DNA of 64,000 bases, taken from Amycolatopsis vancoresmycina (GTDB lineage Bacteria; Actinomycetota; Actinomycetes; Mycobacteriales; Pseudonocardiaceae). The position numbers and the translations under genes are program-made. The notes under the pieces are model-generated. The model did no database searches, was not told the DNA's origin, and saw only the letters and a list, made by a program, of their open reading frames with translations. Of this stretch, positions 7,932 through 16,477 are shown piece after piece. Each line of letters begins with the position of its first letter. Positions within the stretch are counted from its first letter, which is position 1. Location of the stretch: NCBI RefSeq assembly GCF_000716785.1, contig NZ_JNYY01000005.1, positions 558,001-622,000 of the forward strand, written 5' to 3'.

Positions 7932-9256
7932 GCCAAGACATGGGAACGAACCTGCCCCGCTCCACAGAGGCGAACGAGCGGCTGCACCGGGTCATCCCCG
8001 GGGGTGCGCACACCTACGCAAAGGGCTCGGATCAGTATCCCGAAGGGATGGCCCCGGTCATCTCGCACGGCCGCGGCGGCCACGTCTGGGACGTCGACGG
8101 CAACGAGTACGTGGAGTACGGCGCGGGCCTGAGAGCCGTGAGCCTCGGCCACGCGCACCCGCGGGTCGTCGAAGCGGTGCGCGGCGAGCTGGAGAAGGGC
8201 AGCAACTTCATCCGGCCGTCGATCATCGAGGCCGAGGCCGCCGAGCGGTTCCTCGAGAACGTGCCGACGGCCGACATGGTCAAGTTCACCAAGAACGGCT
8301 CCGACGCCACGACCGCCGCGGTCCGGCTCGCCCGCGCCGCCACCGGCCGCAACCTCGTCGCCAAGTGCGCCGACCACGCGTTCTTCTCGACCGACGACTG
8401 GTTCATCGGCACCACGCCGATGAACGCGGGCATCCCGGACGAGACGACGGAAGCGGTGGTGTCCTTCCCGTACGGCGACCTGAAGGCCGCGGAGGAGCTG
8501 CTGCAACGCCACGACGGCGAGATCGCGTGCATGATCCTGGAGGCGGCCGCGGCGGTGGAACCGCCGCCGGGGTACCTGCAGGGCCTGCGCGAGCTCACCA
8601 CCCGCCACGGTGTCGTCCTGATATTCGACGAGATGATCACCGGCTTCCGCTGGTCCGCCCACGGCGCGCAGGGCCTCTACGGCGTCACGCCCGACCTCTC
8701 GACGTTCGGCAAGGCGCTCGGCAACGGCTTCGCCGTCTCCGCGCTGGCCGGCAAGCGGGAGCTGATGGAGCTCGGCGGCCTGCGCACCGACCGCGAGCGG
8801 GTCTTCCTGCTCTCGACCACGCACGGCGCGGAAACCCACTCGCTGGCCGCCGCGATGGCGGTCATGGACGTGTACCGCGAAGAGGACGTGATCGGCCGCC
8901 TGCACGCCCTCGGCGACCGGCTCGCCACCGGTGTCCGCGAGGTGGCGGCCGGGATCGGCGTCGGGGACCACGTGGTCGTCCGCGGCCGGGCCAGCAACCT
9001 CGTCTTCGGCACGCTCGACGAACAGGGCAGGCCGTCGCAGCCGTACCGGACGCTGTTCCTGCGCGAGCTGATCGGCGGCGGGGTGCTCGGACCGTCCTTC
9101 GTGGTCAGTGCCGCCCTCACCGAAGCGGACATCGACAAGACCATCGACGTCGTCGCGCAGGCCTGCACGGTCTACCGGAAGGCCCTGGACGCCAACGACC
9201 CGGTGCCGTGGATGGGCGGGCGCCCGGTGCAGCCCGTGTTCCGCAAACACGCCTGA
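7928..9256 (+). CDS. Class III aminotransferase (glutamate-1-semialdehyde aminomutase-like)
   Basis: This protein has 442 residues from GTG 7928 (GTGA overlap with the epimerase) or 438 from ATG 7940; a GAGG at 7925-7928 would serve the second. It has the PLP-dependent fold-I marks: a VKFTKNGSDATTAA phosphate-binding region (118-131), Asp234 in LIFDEMITGF and Lys262 in FGKALGNG. It resembles GSA 2,1-aminomutases, but its place in a polysaccharide operon suggests it aminates or isomerises a sugar or a small acyl group attached to one. A dedicated hemL for haem would not normally sit here. A strong inverted repeat follows the stop. Confidence 0.85.
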   Translation: MSQDMGTNLPRSTEANERLHRVIPGGAHTYAKGSDQYPEGMAPVISHGRGGHVWDVDGNEYVEYGAGLRAVSLGHAHPRVVEAVRGELEKGSNFIRPSIIEAEAAERFLENVPTADMVKFTKNGSDATTAAVRLARAATGRNLVAKCADHAFFSTDDWFIGTTPMNAGIPDETTEAVVSFPYGDLKAAEELLQRHDGEIACMILEAAAAVEPPPGYLQGLRELTTRHGVVLIFDEMITGFRWSAHGAQGLYGVTPDLSTFGKALGNGFAVSALAGKRELMELGGLRTDRERVFLLSTTHGAETHSLAAAMAVMDVYREEDVIGRLHALGDRLATGVREVAAGIGVGDHVVVRGRASNLVFGTLDEQGRPSQPYRTLFLRELIGGGVLGPSFVVSAALTEADIDKTIDVVAQACTVYRKALDANDPVPWMGGRPVQPVFRKHA

Positions 9257-9261
9257 ACCCC

Positions 9262-9336
9262 GCACGGACGGGCCGGAATCACCCGTTGGGTCCGATGAGG
9301 ACACTTGAGGGTGACTGTTTTCCGGCCCGTTCGTGC
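9262..9336 (+). terminator. Long inverted repeat after the aminotransferase gene
   Basis: Arms 9262-9278 (GCACGGACGGGCCGGAA) and 9320-9336 pair over 17 positions with a single G-T wobble. An inner TCACCC (9279-9284)/GGGTGA (9309-9314) pair extends the structure. It starts five bases after the stop at 9256 and probably ends the plus-strand operon. It also ends only 13 bases before the next start codon, so any transcript reading through would carry this hairpin in the leader of the beta-helix gene. Confidence 0.75.
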
Positions 9337-9349
9337 GTAACTTCCTGCC

Positions 9350-10831
9350 ATGGGCAGATCTCGTGTGGTAATGGTCGCTGCTTGCTCGCTCCTGATCGCC
9401 GTCGTGAGCCCCGGGCTCGCGCGCGGCGCGGACGGCCCGGGCCCGGTGTGCGGCCACCAGCCCACGGAGTACGAGGCACCGCCCCCCGGAGCCGTCATCG
9501 TCGACCCGGGCGTCGACAGCGACCTCTCGGCCAAGACGGCCGCCAACCCGGCAGGCACGACGTTCTGGCTCAAGCCCGGCACCCACACGCTCGGCGGCGA
9601 CGAGTACGGCCAGGTCGCCCCCAAGGACGGCGACGTCTACCTCGGCGCACCGGGCGCGGTCGTCGACGGCCGCGGCGTCAACCGCGCGGCCTTCACCCAG
9701 CAGGCGAGCAAGGTGGAGCTCCACGGCCTCACCATCCGCGGGTTCGCCGCGCTGCAGGACCAGGGCGTGGTCAACCACGACTCCGGCAACGGCTGGCTGA
9801 TCGAGAACACCACGATCGAGGACAACGCCGGCGCGGGGCTGATGGCCGGCGCCGGCCAGGTCGTGCGGCACAGCTGCCTGCGCGACAACGGCCAGTACGG
9901 GCTCAACGCGTACCAGGCGGGCGACGGCATCACCGGGCTCGTGCTGGAGGGCAACGAGATCACCGGCAACAACACCGGCGACTGGGAGACCAAGGTGCCG
10001 GGGTGCGGGTGCAGCGGCGGCGCCAAGTTCTGGGCGGTCAACGGCGCCGACATCCGCGGCAACTGGGTCCACGGCAACCACGGCGCCGGCCTGTGGGCCG
10101 ACACGAACAACAACGACTTCCTGGTCGAGGACAACCTGTTCGAGGCCAACGACGCCGAGGCGCTGTTCTACGAGATCAGCTACAACCTGGTGCTGCGCGG
10201 CAACACGTTCCGCGGCAACACCCTGGTCCAGGGCCGCGCGTTCGCGGCGCGCGGCGACAACTTCCCGGTGGCGACGGTGTACCTGTCGGAATCGGGCGGC
10301 GAGCCGCGCGTGCCGGCCAGGACGTCGGCCGTCGACATCACCGGGAACACCTTCGAGGACAACTGGGCCGGGATCACGTTGTGGGAGAACGCCGACCGGT
10401 TCTGCAACAGCCCGGCGAACACGTCTTCGGGCTACTGCACCAAGACGGCGCCGAAGTCTTCGTGCGCCGCGGGCAAGATCGAGAAGAGCCCGGTGTACGA
10501 CGACTGCCGCTGGAAGACGCAGCGGGTGGAGATCCACGGGAACACCTTCCGGTTCGACGCGGGCCGGATCGGCTGCACGAGCCTGTGCGGCCGGATGGCG
10601 CTGCTGTCCAACTACGGGACGTTCCCGGACTGGTCGCCCTACAAGGGAACCGTGGTCGAGGACGCCATCACCTTCCACCAGGGCAACCGCTGGCACGACA
10701 ACTCGTACGCGGGGCCGTGGGCGTTCGTCGTGCATGACACCTCCAAGACGGTCGACGCTGCGGGCTGGCAGGCAAAGCCCTACTCGCAGGACGAGTGCTC
10801 TTCGTTCACCGGCGGAACTGCCGGCTGCTGA
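9350..10831 (+). CDS. Secreted right-handed parallel beta-helix protein
   Basis: This 493-residue protein has an N-terminal signal peptide (basic MGRSR, hydrophobic core to about residue 22, likely cleavage after GLARGA). The rest is made of short Asn/Gly-rich turns (GNEITGNNTG, GNWVHGNHGAG, DTNNNDFLVEDN) typical of parallel beta-helix polysaccharide lyases, epimerases and depolymerases. Cysteines in GCGCSGG, DRFCNSP, DCRW and SLCGRM probably form disulfides outside the cell. A close paralogue is encoded at 14942-16468. No Shine-Dalgarno sequence precedes the ATG. It probably acts on, or binds, the exported polymer; the exact reaction is unknown. Confidence 0.85.
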   Translation: MGRSRVVMVAACSLLIAVVSPGLARGADGPGPVCGHQPTEYEAPPPGAVIVDPGVDSDLSAKTAANPAGTTFWLKPGTHTLGGDEYGQVAPKDGDVYLGAPGAVVDGRGVNRAAFTQQASKVELHGLTIRGFAALQDQGVVNHDSGNGWLIENTTIEDNAGAGLMAGAGQVVRHSCLRDNGQYGLNAYQAGDGITGLVLEGNEITGNNTGDWETKVPGCGCSGGAKFWAVNGADIRGNWVHGNHGAGLWADTNNNDFLVEDNLFEANDAEALFYEISYNLVLRGNTFRGNTLVQGRAFAARGDNFPVATVYLSESGGEPRVPARTSAVDITGNTFEDNWAGITLWENADRFCNSPANTSSGYCTKTAPKSSCAAGKIEKSPVYDDCRWKTQRVEIHGNTFRFDAGRIGCTSLCGRMALLSNYGTFPDWSPYKGTVVEDAITFHQGNRWHDNSYAGPWAFVVHDTSKTVDAAGWQAKPYSQDECSSFTGGTAGC

Positions 10832-11026
10832 TTCGAGCTTGCCCGCGGGGTCCGACAGTTTCCACTGCGATTCGCCCTCTTGGGCGCCGCTTCCATTGGC
10901 AGCAAAGGAAAAAGTCGCGAACGGAGAATTTCGGACAGCGAACACATCACCCTTTTCAGCGATGGCGTTCGCACGGGTGTTCGGTACCGTCGGAGACATG
11001 ACAGCACCGAATCCCCCGCGATCCCT

Positions 11027-11641
11027 TCAGGCCGCGGTGAAGCGAGCACTCGGCTCGCCACGAAGACGCCCGGCGGGCAACCGCCGGTTCGAAAGGACAA
11101 GCAGAAGATCCTGCGCTGCACCGGTAAGCGGTGTGCCGCTGCCGTACGACCAGTCGAGATCGTCGGCCCGCAAGGTGATCCCGTTGAGGTCGGCACCGAA
11201 GTACTTGACCTGCTTCGGTTTCATCGCGGCGAAGATGGCTTGCAGACGCTCCGGCGGAACCCGCCGATCGAGCCGCAGGGCGGTCGTGATGTCCAGGCCG
11301 TGGATCACGTCGTGGCTCAGCGCCCCCACGGCCCCACCGCCCGGCGGCCGCCAGGGGTGGTCGGCGTTGTCCCGCAACGAGGAGACGAGCGCATCGCGCG
11401 AGAGTTCGGCGGCCTCACGCCGGGCCACCCGGTCGGCCATGACGTTGAAGCGGCCACCGGACTTGAGCAATTCCCGCAGGAACCGCCCGGAGGAGAACCG
11501 GAAGGGCATGGTCATGTGGGCGACGACCTCGGCCACCCGCCACCCGGCGCAGAGGGTGAGCGAGTCCCAAGCGGACAGAGGCAAGGCACCGAGGAGAGCG
11601 GCCAGCTCCCGCCGCTCGGCAGCGATCATGTCCTGGATCAT
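11027..11641 (-). CDS. Maleylpyruvate isomerase family mycothiol-dependent enzyme
   Basis: This 204-residue protein starts at ATG 11641 (minus strand) with an ideal site, GAAGGAG, seven bases upstream; longer in-frame upstream sequence lacks family similarity. The N-terminal IAAERRELAALLGALP, WRVAEVVAHM with a metal-binding His, and SHDVIHGLDI with further histidines are typical of the MDMPI/DinB fold used with mycothiol in actinobacteria. Substrate is unknown. It is not coupled to neighbours: 195 bases separate it from the beta-helix gene (convergent) and 235 bases from the PAP2 gene. Its place inside the polysaccharide locus may be incidental. Confidence 0.85.
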   Translation of the reverse strand: MIQDMIAAERRELAALLGALPLSAWDSLTLCAGWRVAEVVAHMTMPFRFSSGRFLRELLKSGGRFNVMADRVARREAAELSRDALVSSLRDNADHPWRPPGGGAVGALSHDVIHGLDITTALRLDRRVPPERLQAIFAAMKPKQVKYFGADLNGITLRADDLDWSYGSGTPLTGAAQDLLLVLSNRRLPAGRLRGEPSARFTAA

Positions 11642-11876
11642 GCGGGTCTCCTTCGAAGGTAGGTCACCCCACCGACGAACGGCCCGCGCAGCAACCGACA
11701 CCCGCCAGGCAAGGATTCCCCGGCCGCGCGACCGGGCCCACGCTCGCCCCGAGGGACATCGCGAACCGCTCCCCCGGCCGGCGCGGCTGCAGGTACCGAC
11801 CACCCCTGCACACCGGCCATCAGCTCCCGCGCGGCCACCCCGCCCCACCGAGCCGGCCAGCCCTGCCTATCCATCG

Positions 11877-12524
11877 TCAGAGGCGGTCGGCGACCCGATC
11901 CAGCAGCCAGGCGGTCGCCGGCACCGTCGCCAACGCAGCGCAGAACCCGCCGAGCGCATCCGTCGGGTAGTGCGCACCCAACGCCACCTCAGCCCACCCC
12001 ATCGCCACCCCGGCGACCACCGCCAACCCCAGGACGAGCACCACCGCGGCCCCACGCCCGAGACTCAGCCGGTCGGTCAGCAGCAGCCCGACGACCAGCG
12101 CGAGCGCCGTGGCCAGGGCCGTGTGCCCGCTCGGGTACGACAGGAACTCGCCGTGGATGTTGCGGCCGACGATCGGCTTCAGCACCGTTGTCACCGCCAC
12201 CGTGACCACCACGCCGAGCACCGTCAGCACCGCCGTCCGGAGCCGTCTGGCCAGGACGCACACCCCCGCGAGGAGGGCCACCAGGATCACCGACCCCACC
12301 GGCTCGCCGCCGAAGTCGAAGACCAAGGCGACATAACGCCACGGCGGCTGGACCCCGTCGATCGACGGCAGGATCGCCGCGTCGAGCCCGGTCAGGCCCG
12401 AGTCGTGGAAGTGGAGGATGCCCAGCGCCAGGACGACCGCGGTCGCCAGGGCCGCCGACATCGCCAGCGGAGTTCGCAGCACCGGCGGCAGGGCCGCGGG
12501 TGCCGTCCGGACCAGCTGCCTCAC
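11877..12524 (-). CDS. PAP2 family membrane phosphatase
   Basis: This protein has 215 residues from GTG 12524, overlapping the upstream glycosyltransferase stop (GTGA). Several membrane segments are visible (LATAVVLALGILHF, GSVILVALLAGVCVLA, AAVVLVLGLAVVAGVAMG). The acid-phosphatase triad motifs are present: KPIVGRN, PSGHTALAT and GAHYPTDALGG. Family members dephosphorylate lipid phosphates, including undecaprenyl pyrophosphate. As the last gene of the minus-strand operon it may recycle the lipid carrier after polymerisation. That role follows from context. Confidence 0.88.
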   Translation of the reverse strand: MRQLVRTAPAALPPVLRTPLAMSAALATAVVLALGILHFHDSGLTGLDAAILPSIDGVQPPWRYVALVFDFGGEPVGSVILVALLAGVCVLARRLRTAVLTVLGVVVTVAVTTVLKPIVGRNIHGEFLSYPSGHTALATALALVVGLLLTDRLSLGRGAAVVLVLGLAVVAGVAMGWAEVALGAHYPTDALGGFCAALATVPATAWLLDRVADRL

Positions 12525-13690
12525 CCGGCGATCGCCGCCTCGTACCCGGCGATCAGCCGGTCCAGCCCCACCGCCGGCGTGAAGTCCTTCTCGTACCGGA
12601 CCCGGGCCGCGTCGCCCATCTCCCGGTTGCGGTCGCCGACGACCGCACGCAGGCGTTCCGCCAGCGAAGCCGGGTCGTTCGGTGCGTGCAGGAGTCCGGT
12701 GACACCGTCGTCGACGAGCTCGGGGAACGCGCCGTGCGCCGCCGCCACCGTCGGTACTCCGGCGGCCATCGCCTCGACCACCACCAGGCCGAACGCCTCC
12801 AGCCACGTCGACGGCGCGACCACCGCGACCGCGTCGGCGGTCAGAGCCCGGCATTCCGCCTTGTTCTGGAGGCCGACGTACGACACGTCCGAACGCCCGG
12901 CGGCCCAGGTCGCGACCTCGTCCTGCATCGGACCGGTGCCGGCGATGACCAGCGGTACGCCGAGAGCGCCGCCGAGGCGGTCCCAGGCCTGCATCAGCAG
13001 CCCGACGCCCTTCTCCTCGGTGACGCGGCCGAGGAACAGCACGTGCTTGCCGTCGCCGGTGCGGCGGACGCCGGGATCGGTGACGAAGTTGTGCTTCACC
13101 GCCATCCGCTCGCCGGGCATCCCGGCCGACACCAGGAGGTCACGTTGCGCCGCCGAAATGCAGAAGAACCGGGACACGCCCGTCCACCACCGGCGTCGGT
13201 TCGCCACCATGCTCGCCGCCATCGGGACCGTGGCCGCGGCCGAACCGCGGTAGCAGCCGTGCTTCACCGCCGGCAGCGGTGAGCCGCCGACGCACTCGGT
13301 GCAGATGTGGCCGTCGCGGTGGAGCGTGCCGGGTGGGCAGACCATCGTGTAGTTGTGCAGCGTCGCCACCGCGGGCACCCCCGCGTCCGCGCACGCGGCG
13401 ACCACCGATGGCGACAGCAGCGGGAACGTGTTGTGGATGTGCACGACGTCCGGGCGCGACGCCCGCAGCCGGGCGGCGAGCTCCTTCCGCACCGCCGGGT
13501 TCCACGGCACCATCAGCGGCACCGCCGCCTTGCGGGGCAGCGGCATCGCCGCGATGTCGTCGCTGCGGCGTTCGAACAACGACACCTGGTGACCGCCCTC
13601 GGCGAGCAGCGTCACCTCGGCGTCGACGACGTTGTTCTCCCCGCTCGGCTGCTCGGACCGGTAGCGGTTGTGCACCACGAGCACCTTCAC
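12521..13690 (-). CDS. Glycosyltransferase family 4 with a cysteine knuckle
   Basis: This 389-residue GT-B protein has the N-terminal NRYRSEQPSGENNVV and the C-terminal LGRVTEEKGVGLLMQAW and PSTWLEAFGLVVVEAMAAG signatures of GT4 retaining transferases. Between the two lies an unusual insertion with Cys118, Cys130, Cys133 and Cys146 (VCPPG...HICTECVGG...HGCYRGS), which could bind zinc; this variant is seen in exopolysaccharide GT4 enzymes. It overlaps both neighbours by four bases. The donor sugar is unknown. It should add a sugar on the cytoplasmic face before the flippase acts. Confidence 0.9.
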   Translation of the reverse strand: MKVLVVHNRYRSEQPSGENNVVDAEVTLLAEGGHQVSLFERRSDDIAAMPLPRKAAVPLMVPWNPAVRKELAARLRASRPDVVHIHNTFPLLSPSVVAACADAGVPAVATLHNYTMVCPPGTLHRDGHICTECVGGSPLPAVKHGCYRGSAAATVPMAASMVANRRRWWTGVSRFFCISAAQRDLLVSAGMPGERMAVKHNFVTDPGVRRTGDGKHVLFLGRVTEEKGVGLLMQAWDRLGGALGVPLVIAGTGPMQDEVATWAAGRSDVSYVGLQNKAECRALTADAVAVVAPSTWLEAFGLVVVEAMAAGVPTVAAAHGAFPELVDDGVTGLLHAPNDPASLAERLRAVVGDRNREMGDAARVRYEKDFTPAVGLDRLIAGYEAAIAG

Positions 13691-14940
13691 GTGCCTGCCC
13701 CCTTCGCCGGGATGAATGCCTGTTCGTCGGACTGCGGCACCCCGCGGACCAGCAGCGACGCGGCGACCGCCAGGTGCAGCAGGTACGGCGACGCGTCACC
13801 GAGACCCGCTTCGGTGTAGGAGGCCGAAATACAGTAGGTGATCAGGAAGATCGCGCACGCGCGAGCCAGCGACGGCGGCCGCAGCACGGCCACCACGACC
13901 AGCGTGAGGAGGAACCCCGCGACCAGCGCGATGCCGACGAACCCCTGCTCGTGGTAGATCGCGAGCCAGCTGTTGTCGATCGGGAGGCCGTCGTACGACT
14001 TGTCCGTCAGCCCGACGCCGAAGATGTACTCCAACGGCGTTCGCGGTGCGTCCAGCAGCGCGTCCCACACCTTCGCGCGGCCGGTCAGGCTGGAAAAGTT
14101 GTCCGCGCTCTGCCCGCGGAGAAACCACGTCTGCAGCGCACCCGCGAGCACGACGCCGGCGACTCCGCCGACACCGACCGTCCACGCGAACACCTTCCGC
14201 GCGCGGGCGCTGGTCAGCACCATCGACAGGAAGGCCACCGCGAGGCCGGCGATCAGGCCGAGCGTTGCCGTGCGCGTGTGCGTGAGCATCAGCAGGCCCA
14301 CCACCGGTACCACGATGGCCAGCGCGCTGCGCCACGTCGTGCGGCGACCGAACCAGAGGAGGAGCGTGAGCCCGGAAATGACGGCCGCGTACTGGCCGAT
14401 CTGCGGCGGCGTGAGCGGCCAGATCGCGCCCGACAGCCGCCCGCCGTAGATGTCCGGCATGGCGTTGCCCGGGGAGATCACCAGGCCGATCGCCACCGAG
14501 GCGAGCACGACCGCGTAGGTGCGGATGTGGTAGCGGACGAAGGCGAACCCACCGTCCCACCAGCGGGTCAGCAACCAGAGCGTCGAGACGAACACCGTCA
14601 GGCGGAAGCACCGGAACAACGCGCCGGCGCCCTCCTGGAGGTCGGCGCTGGAGAGGATGCTCGACACCAGCAGCGCCGTCAGGAGCAGCAGGTACGCGCT
14701 CGGCCGGATCCGCAGGTGCTTGTTCAGCACCAGCGCGATCACGAACGCGGTCATCAGCGAGCCCATGGTGACCAGCTGGCTGACCGACCGCGGCAGCGGG
14801 ATGACCGTCTTGGCGCCGGTCGACCCGAGGGTGTTGAGGATCAGCAGCGCCCACGCCAGGCCCGCCCACTTCGGCGTCGAGGACGCGGGTTCGGGCGTCG
14901 CTTCGCCGCGGATGCCGGCCGTTCCGGTGTGCGCTGCCAT
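13687..14940 (-). CDS. O-antigen ligase/polymerase-like membrane protein (Wzy-like)
   Basis: This 417-residue protein has about ten or more hydrophobic segments (WAGLAWALLILNTLGS, LVTMGSLMTAFVIALVL, SALAIVVPVVGLLML, FAWTVGVGGVAGVVLAGAL, IALVAGFLLTLVVVAVL) and a large extracytoplasmic loop containing SLTGRAKVWDALLDAPRTPLE, as in Wzy polymerases and WaaL ligases. ATG 14940 is chosen; the longer open frame upstream runs into the beta-helix gene. It would polymerise repeat units flipped by the protein at 3928. The four-base overlap with the GT4 gene suggests translational coupling. Confidence 0.85.
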   Translation of the reverse strand: MAAHTGTAGIRGEATPEPASSTPKWAGLAWALLILNTLGSTGAKTVIPLPRSVSQLVTMGSLMTAFVIALVLNKHLRIRPSAYLLLLTALLVSSILSSADLQEGAGALFRCFRLTVFVSTLWLLTRWWDGGFAFVRYHIRTYAVVLASVAIGLVISPGNAMPDIYGGRLSGAIWPLTPPQIGQYAAVISGLTLLLWFGRRTTWRSALAIVVPVVGLLMLTHTRTATLGLIAGLAVAFLSMVLTSARARKVFAWTVGVGGVAGVVLAGALQTWFLRGQSADNFSSLTGRAKVWDALLDAPRTPLEYIFGVGLTDKSYDGLPIDNSWLAIYHEQGFVGIALVAGFLLTLVVVAVLRPPSLARACAIFLITYCISASYTEAGLGDASPYLLHLAVAASLLVRGVPQSDEQAFIPAKGAGT

Positions 14941-14941
14941 G

Positions 14942-16468
14942 TCAGCCCCCGGCCTGCGCGGTGTACGTGCTGCCGGTGTCCTGGGAGTACGGCGCGCCTT
15001 CCCATTCGCCGATCTCGAGGACGCGGTCGGCCGAGTAGGCGATGAACGTCCACGGGCCGGCGTAGCTGTTGTCGTGCCAGTGGTTGTCCTGCTTGAAGGT
15101 GATCGCTTCCTGGACGTTGTCGCCCCGGTACGGCGACCACTCCGGGTAGGTGCCGAAGTTCGACAGCAGGCCCATCCGGCCGCAGGACGCCTGGCAGCCC
15201 ACGACGGCCTGGTCGAGGACGAACTTGTTGTCGTGGATGTCGACGTGCTGGGTCCGCCAGCGGCAGTCGGCCAGGAGCGCGCCGCTGGTGATCGCCGGGG
15301 CCGCGCACTGCTTGACGGACGGCACCAGCCGGGTGCAGTCGCCCGAGGACGTGTTGGCCGGGCTGTTGCAGAACCGGTCGGCGTTCTCCCACAGCGTGAT
15401 CCCGGACCAGTTGTTCTCCAGGTAGTTCCGGGAGATCTCGATCTTCGCCGTGCGGGCCTTGATCCGCGGCTCACCGCCGGATTCGGAGATGTAGATCGCC
15501 GGCGTCGGGAAGTTGTCGCTCTTGTCGGCTTTCCGGCGGCCGTCGACCCAGTTGTTCTTGCGGATCGTGTTGTCGCGGATGATCGCGTTGTAGCTGATCT
15601 CGTAGATGAGCGCGGCGCTGTCGTTGTTCTCGATGAGGTTGCCCTCGATGAGGAAGTCGTTGTTGTTGGTGTCGGCCCACAGGCCGGTGCCGTGGTTGTC
15701 GTGCACCCAGTTGCCGCGCACGTCGGCGCCGTTCACCGCCCAGAACTTGACCCCGCCGCTGCAGCCGCAGCCGTCGACCTTGGCTTCCCAGTCGCCGGTG
15801 TTGTTGCCGGCGATTTCGTTGCCCTCGACGACCAGCGCGGTGAGCGGCGAACCGCCGGAGTAGGCGTTCATCCCGTACTGGCCGTTGCGGCGCAGGCAGT
15901 TCCCGCGCACCTGCTGGCGCGCGCCGGCCATCAGCCCGGCGCCGTCGTTGTCCTGGATGGTCGAATGCTCGATCACCCAGCCGTCGCCGGAGTCGTGGTT
16001 GACGACGCCTTCGTCGCGCGGGGCGGCGAAGCCCTGCACGGTCACGTAGCTGATCTTGACGTTGACCGCGTGGCCGGTGAAGGCGTACTGGTTGATCTTC
16101 CGGCCGTCGAGGACCGCGCCGGGTGCGCCGAGGTAGACGTCACCGTCCTTCGGGGACACCTGGTCGTACCGGTCGTCGCCGAGGATGTGCTTGCCCGGCT
16201 TGAGCCAGAAGGTCGTGCCGGCGCCGGCCGAGCGCGTCTTCGCCGCCAGGTCGCCGGGCACGGCCGGATCGACCACGACCGCCCCCGCCGGGGCGGTGGC
16301 GGGCCCGGCCGGTTCCTTGTCACACACCGCGGCCACCGACCCGCTGGGCGCGGCCGTGGCCTGGGCGGGGCCGGTCTCGGAGTCCGGCCCGCCCGAGCAC
16401 GCCACAGCCGTGAGCAGGACGCCGAGCAGCGGAACTGCACGGCGGAGTCGGAAGCGGCGGGCTGTCAC
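14942..16468 (-). CDS. Right-handed beta-helix lipoprotein, paralogue of the 9350 product
   Basis: This 508-residue protein begins with a twin of a lipoprotein signal: basic MTARRFRLRR, a hydrophobic core and LLTAVAC with Cys24 as likely lipidation site. The remainder is a beta-helix very similar to the plus-strand protein at 9350: GCGCSGG, WADTNNNDFLIEGN, YISESGGEPRIKAR, LWENADRFCNSPANTSSG and NSYAGPW are shared nearly word for word. Conserved cysteines suggest the same disulfides. It lies between the polymerase and the heparinase-like gene, so it probably acts on the same polymer at the outer face of the membrane as a lyase, C5 epimerase or binding protein. Confidence 0.87.
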   Translation of the reverse strand: MTARRFRLRRAVPLLGVLLTAVACSGGPDSETGPAQATAAPSGSVAAVCDKEPAGPATAPAGAVVVDPAVPGDLAAKTRSAGAGTTFWLKPGKHILGDDRYDQVSPKDGDVYLGAPGAVLDGRKINQYAFTGHAVNVKISYVTVQGFAAPRDEGVVNHDSGDGWVIEHSTIQDNDGAGLMAGARQQVRGNCLRRNGQYGMNAYSGGSPLTALVVEGNEIAGNNTGDWEAKVDGCGCSGGVKFWAVNGADVRGNWVHDNHGTGLWADTNNNDFLIEGNLIENNDSAALIYEISYNAIIRDNTIRKNNWVDGRRKADKSDNFPTPAIYISESGGEPRIKARTAKIEISRNYLENNWSGITLWENADRFCNSPANTSSGDCTRLVPSVKQCAAPAITSGALLADCRWRTQHVDIHDNKFVLDQAVVGCQASCGRMGLLSNFGTYPEWSPYRGDNVQEAITFKQDNHWHDNSYAGPWTFIAYSADRVLEIGEWEGAPYSQDTGSTYTAQAGG

Positions 16469-16477
16469 GGGCGGGTC

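Noticed and set aside
7928..9256. HemL for tetrapyrrole synthesis
   Set aside because: The fold matches, but the coupling to sugar genes and absence of haem neighbours make a sugar-related role more likely.
7703..10999. Very long open frame on the minus strand (1098 codons)
   Set aside because: It lies opposite well-supported plus-strand genes, has Arg/Ala/Gly/Val-rich composition without family motifs, and is a typical high-GC shadow.
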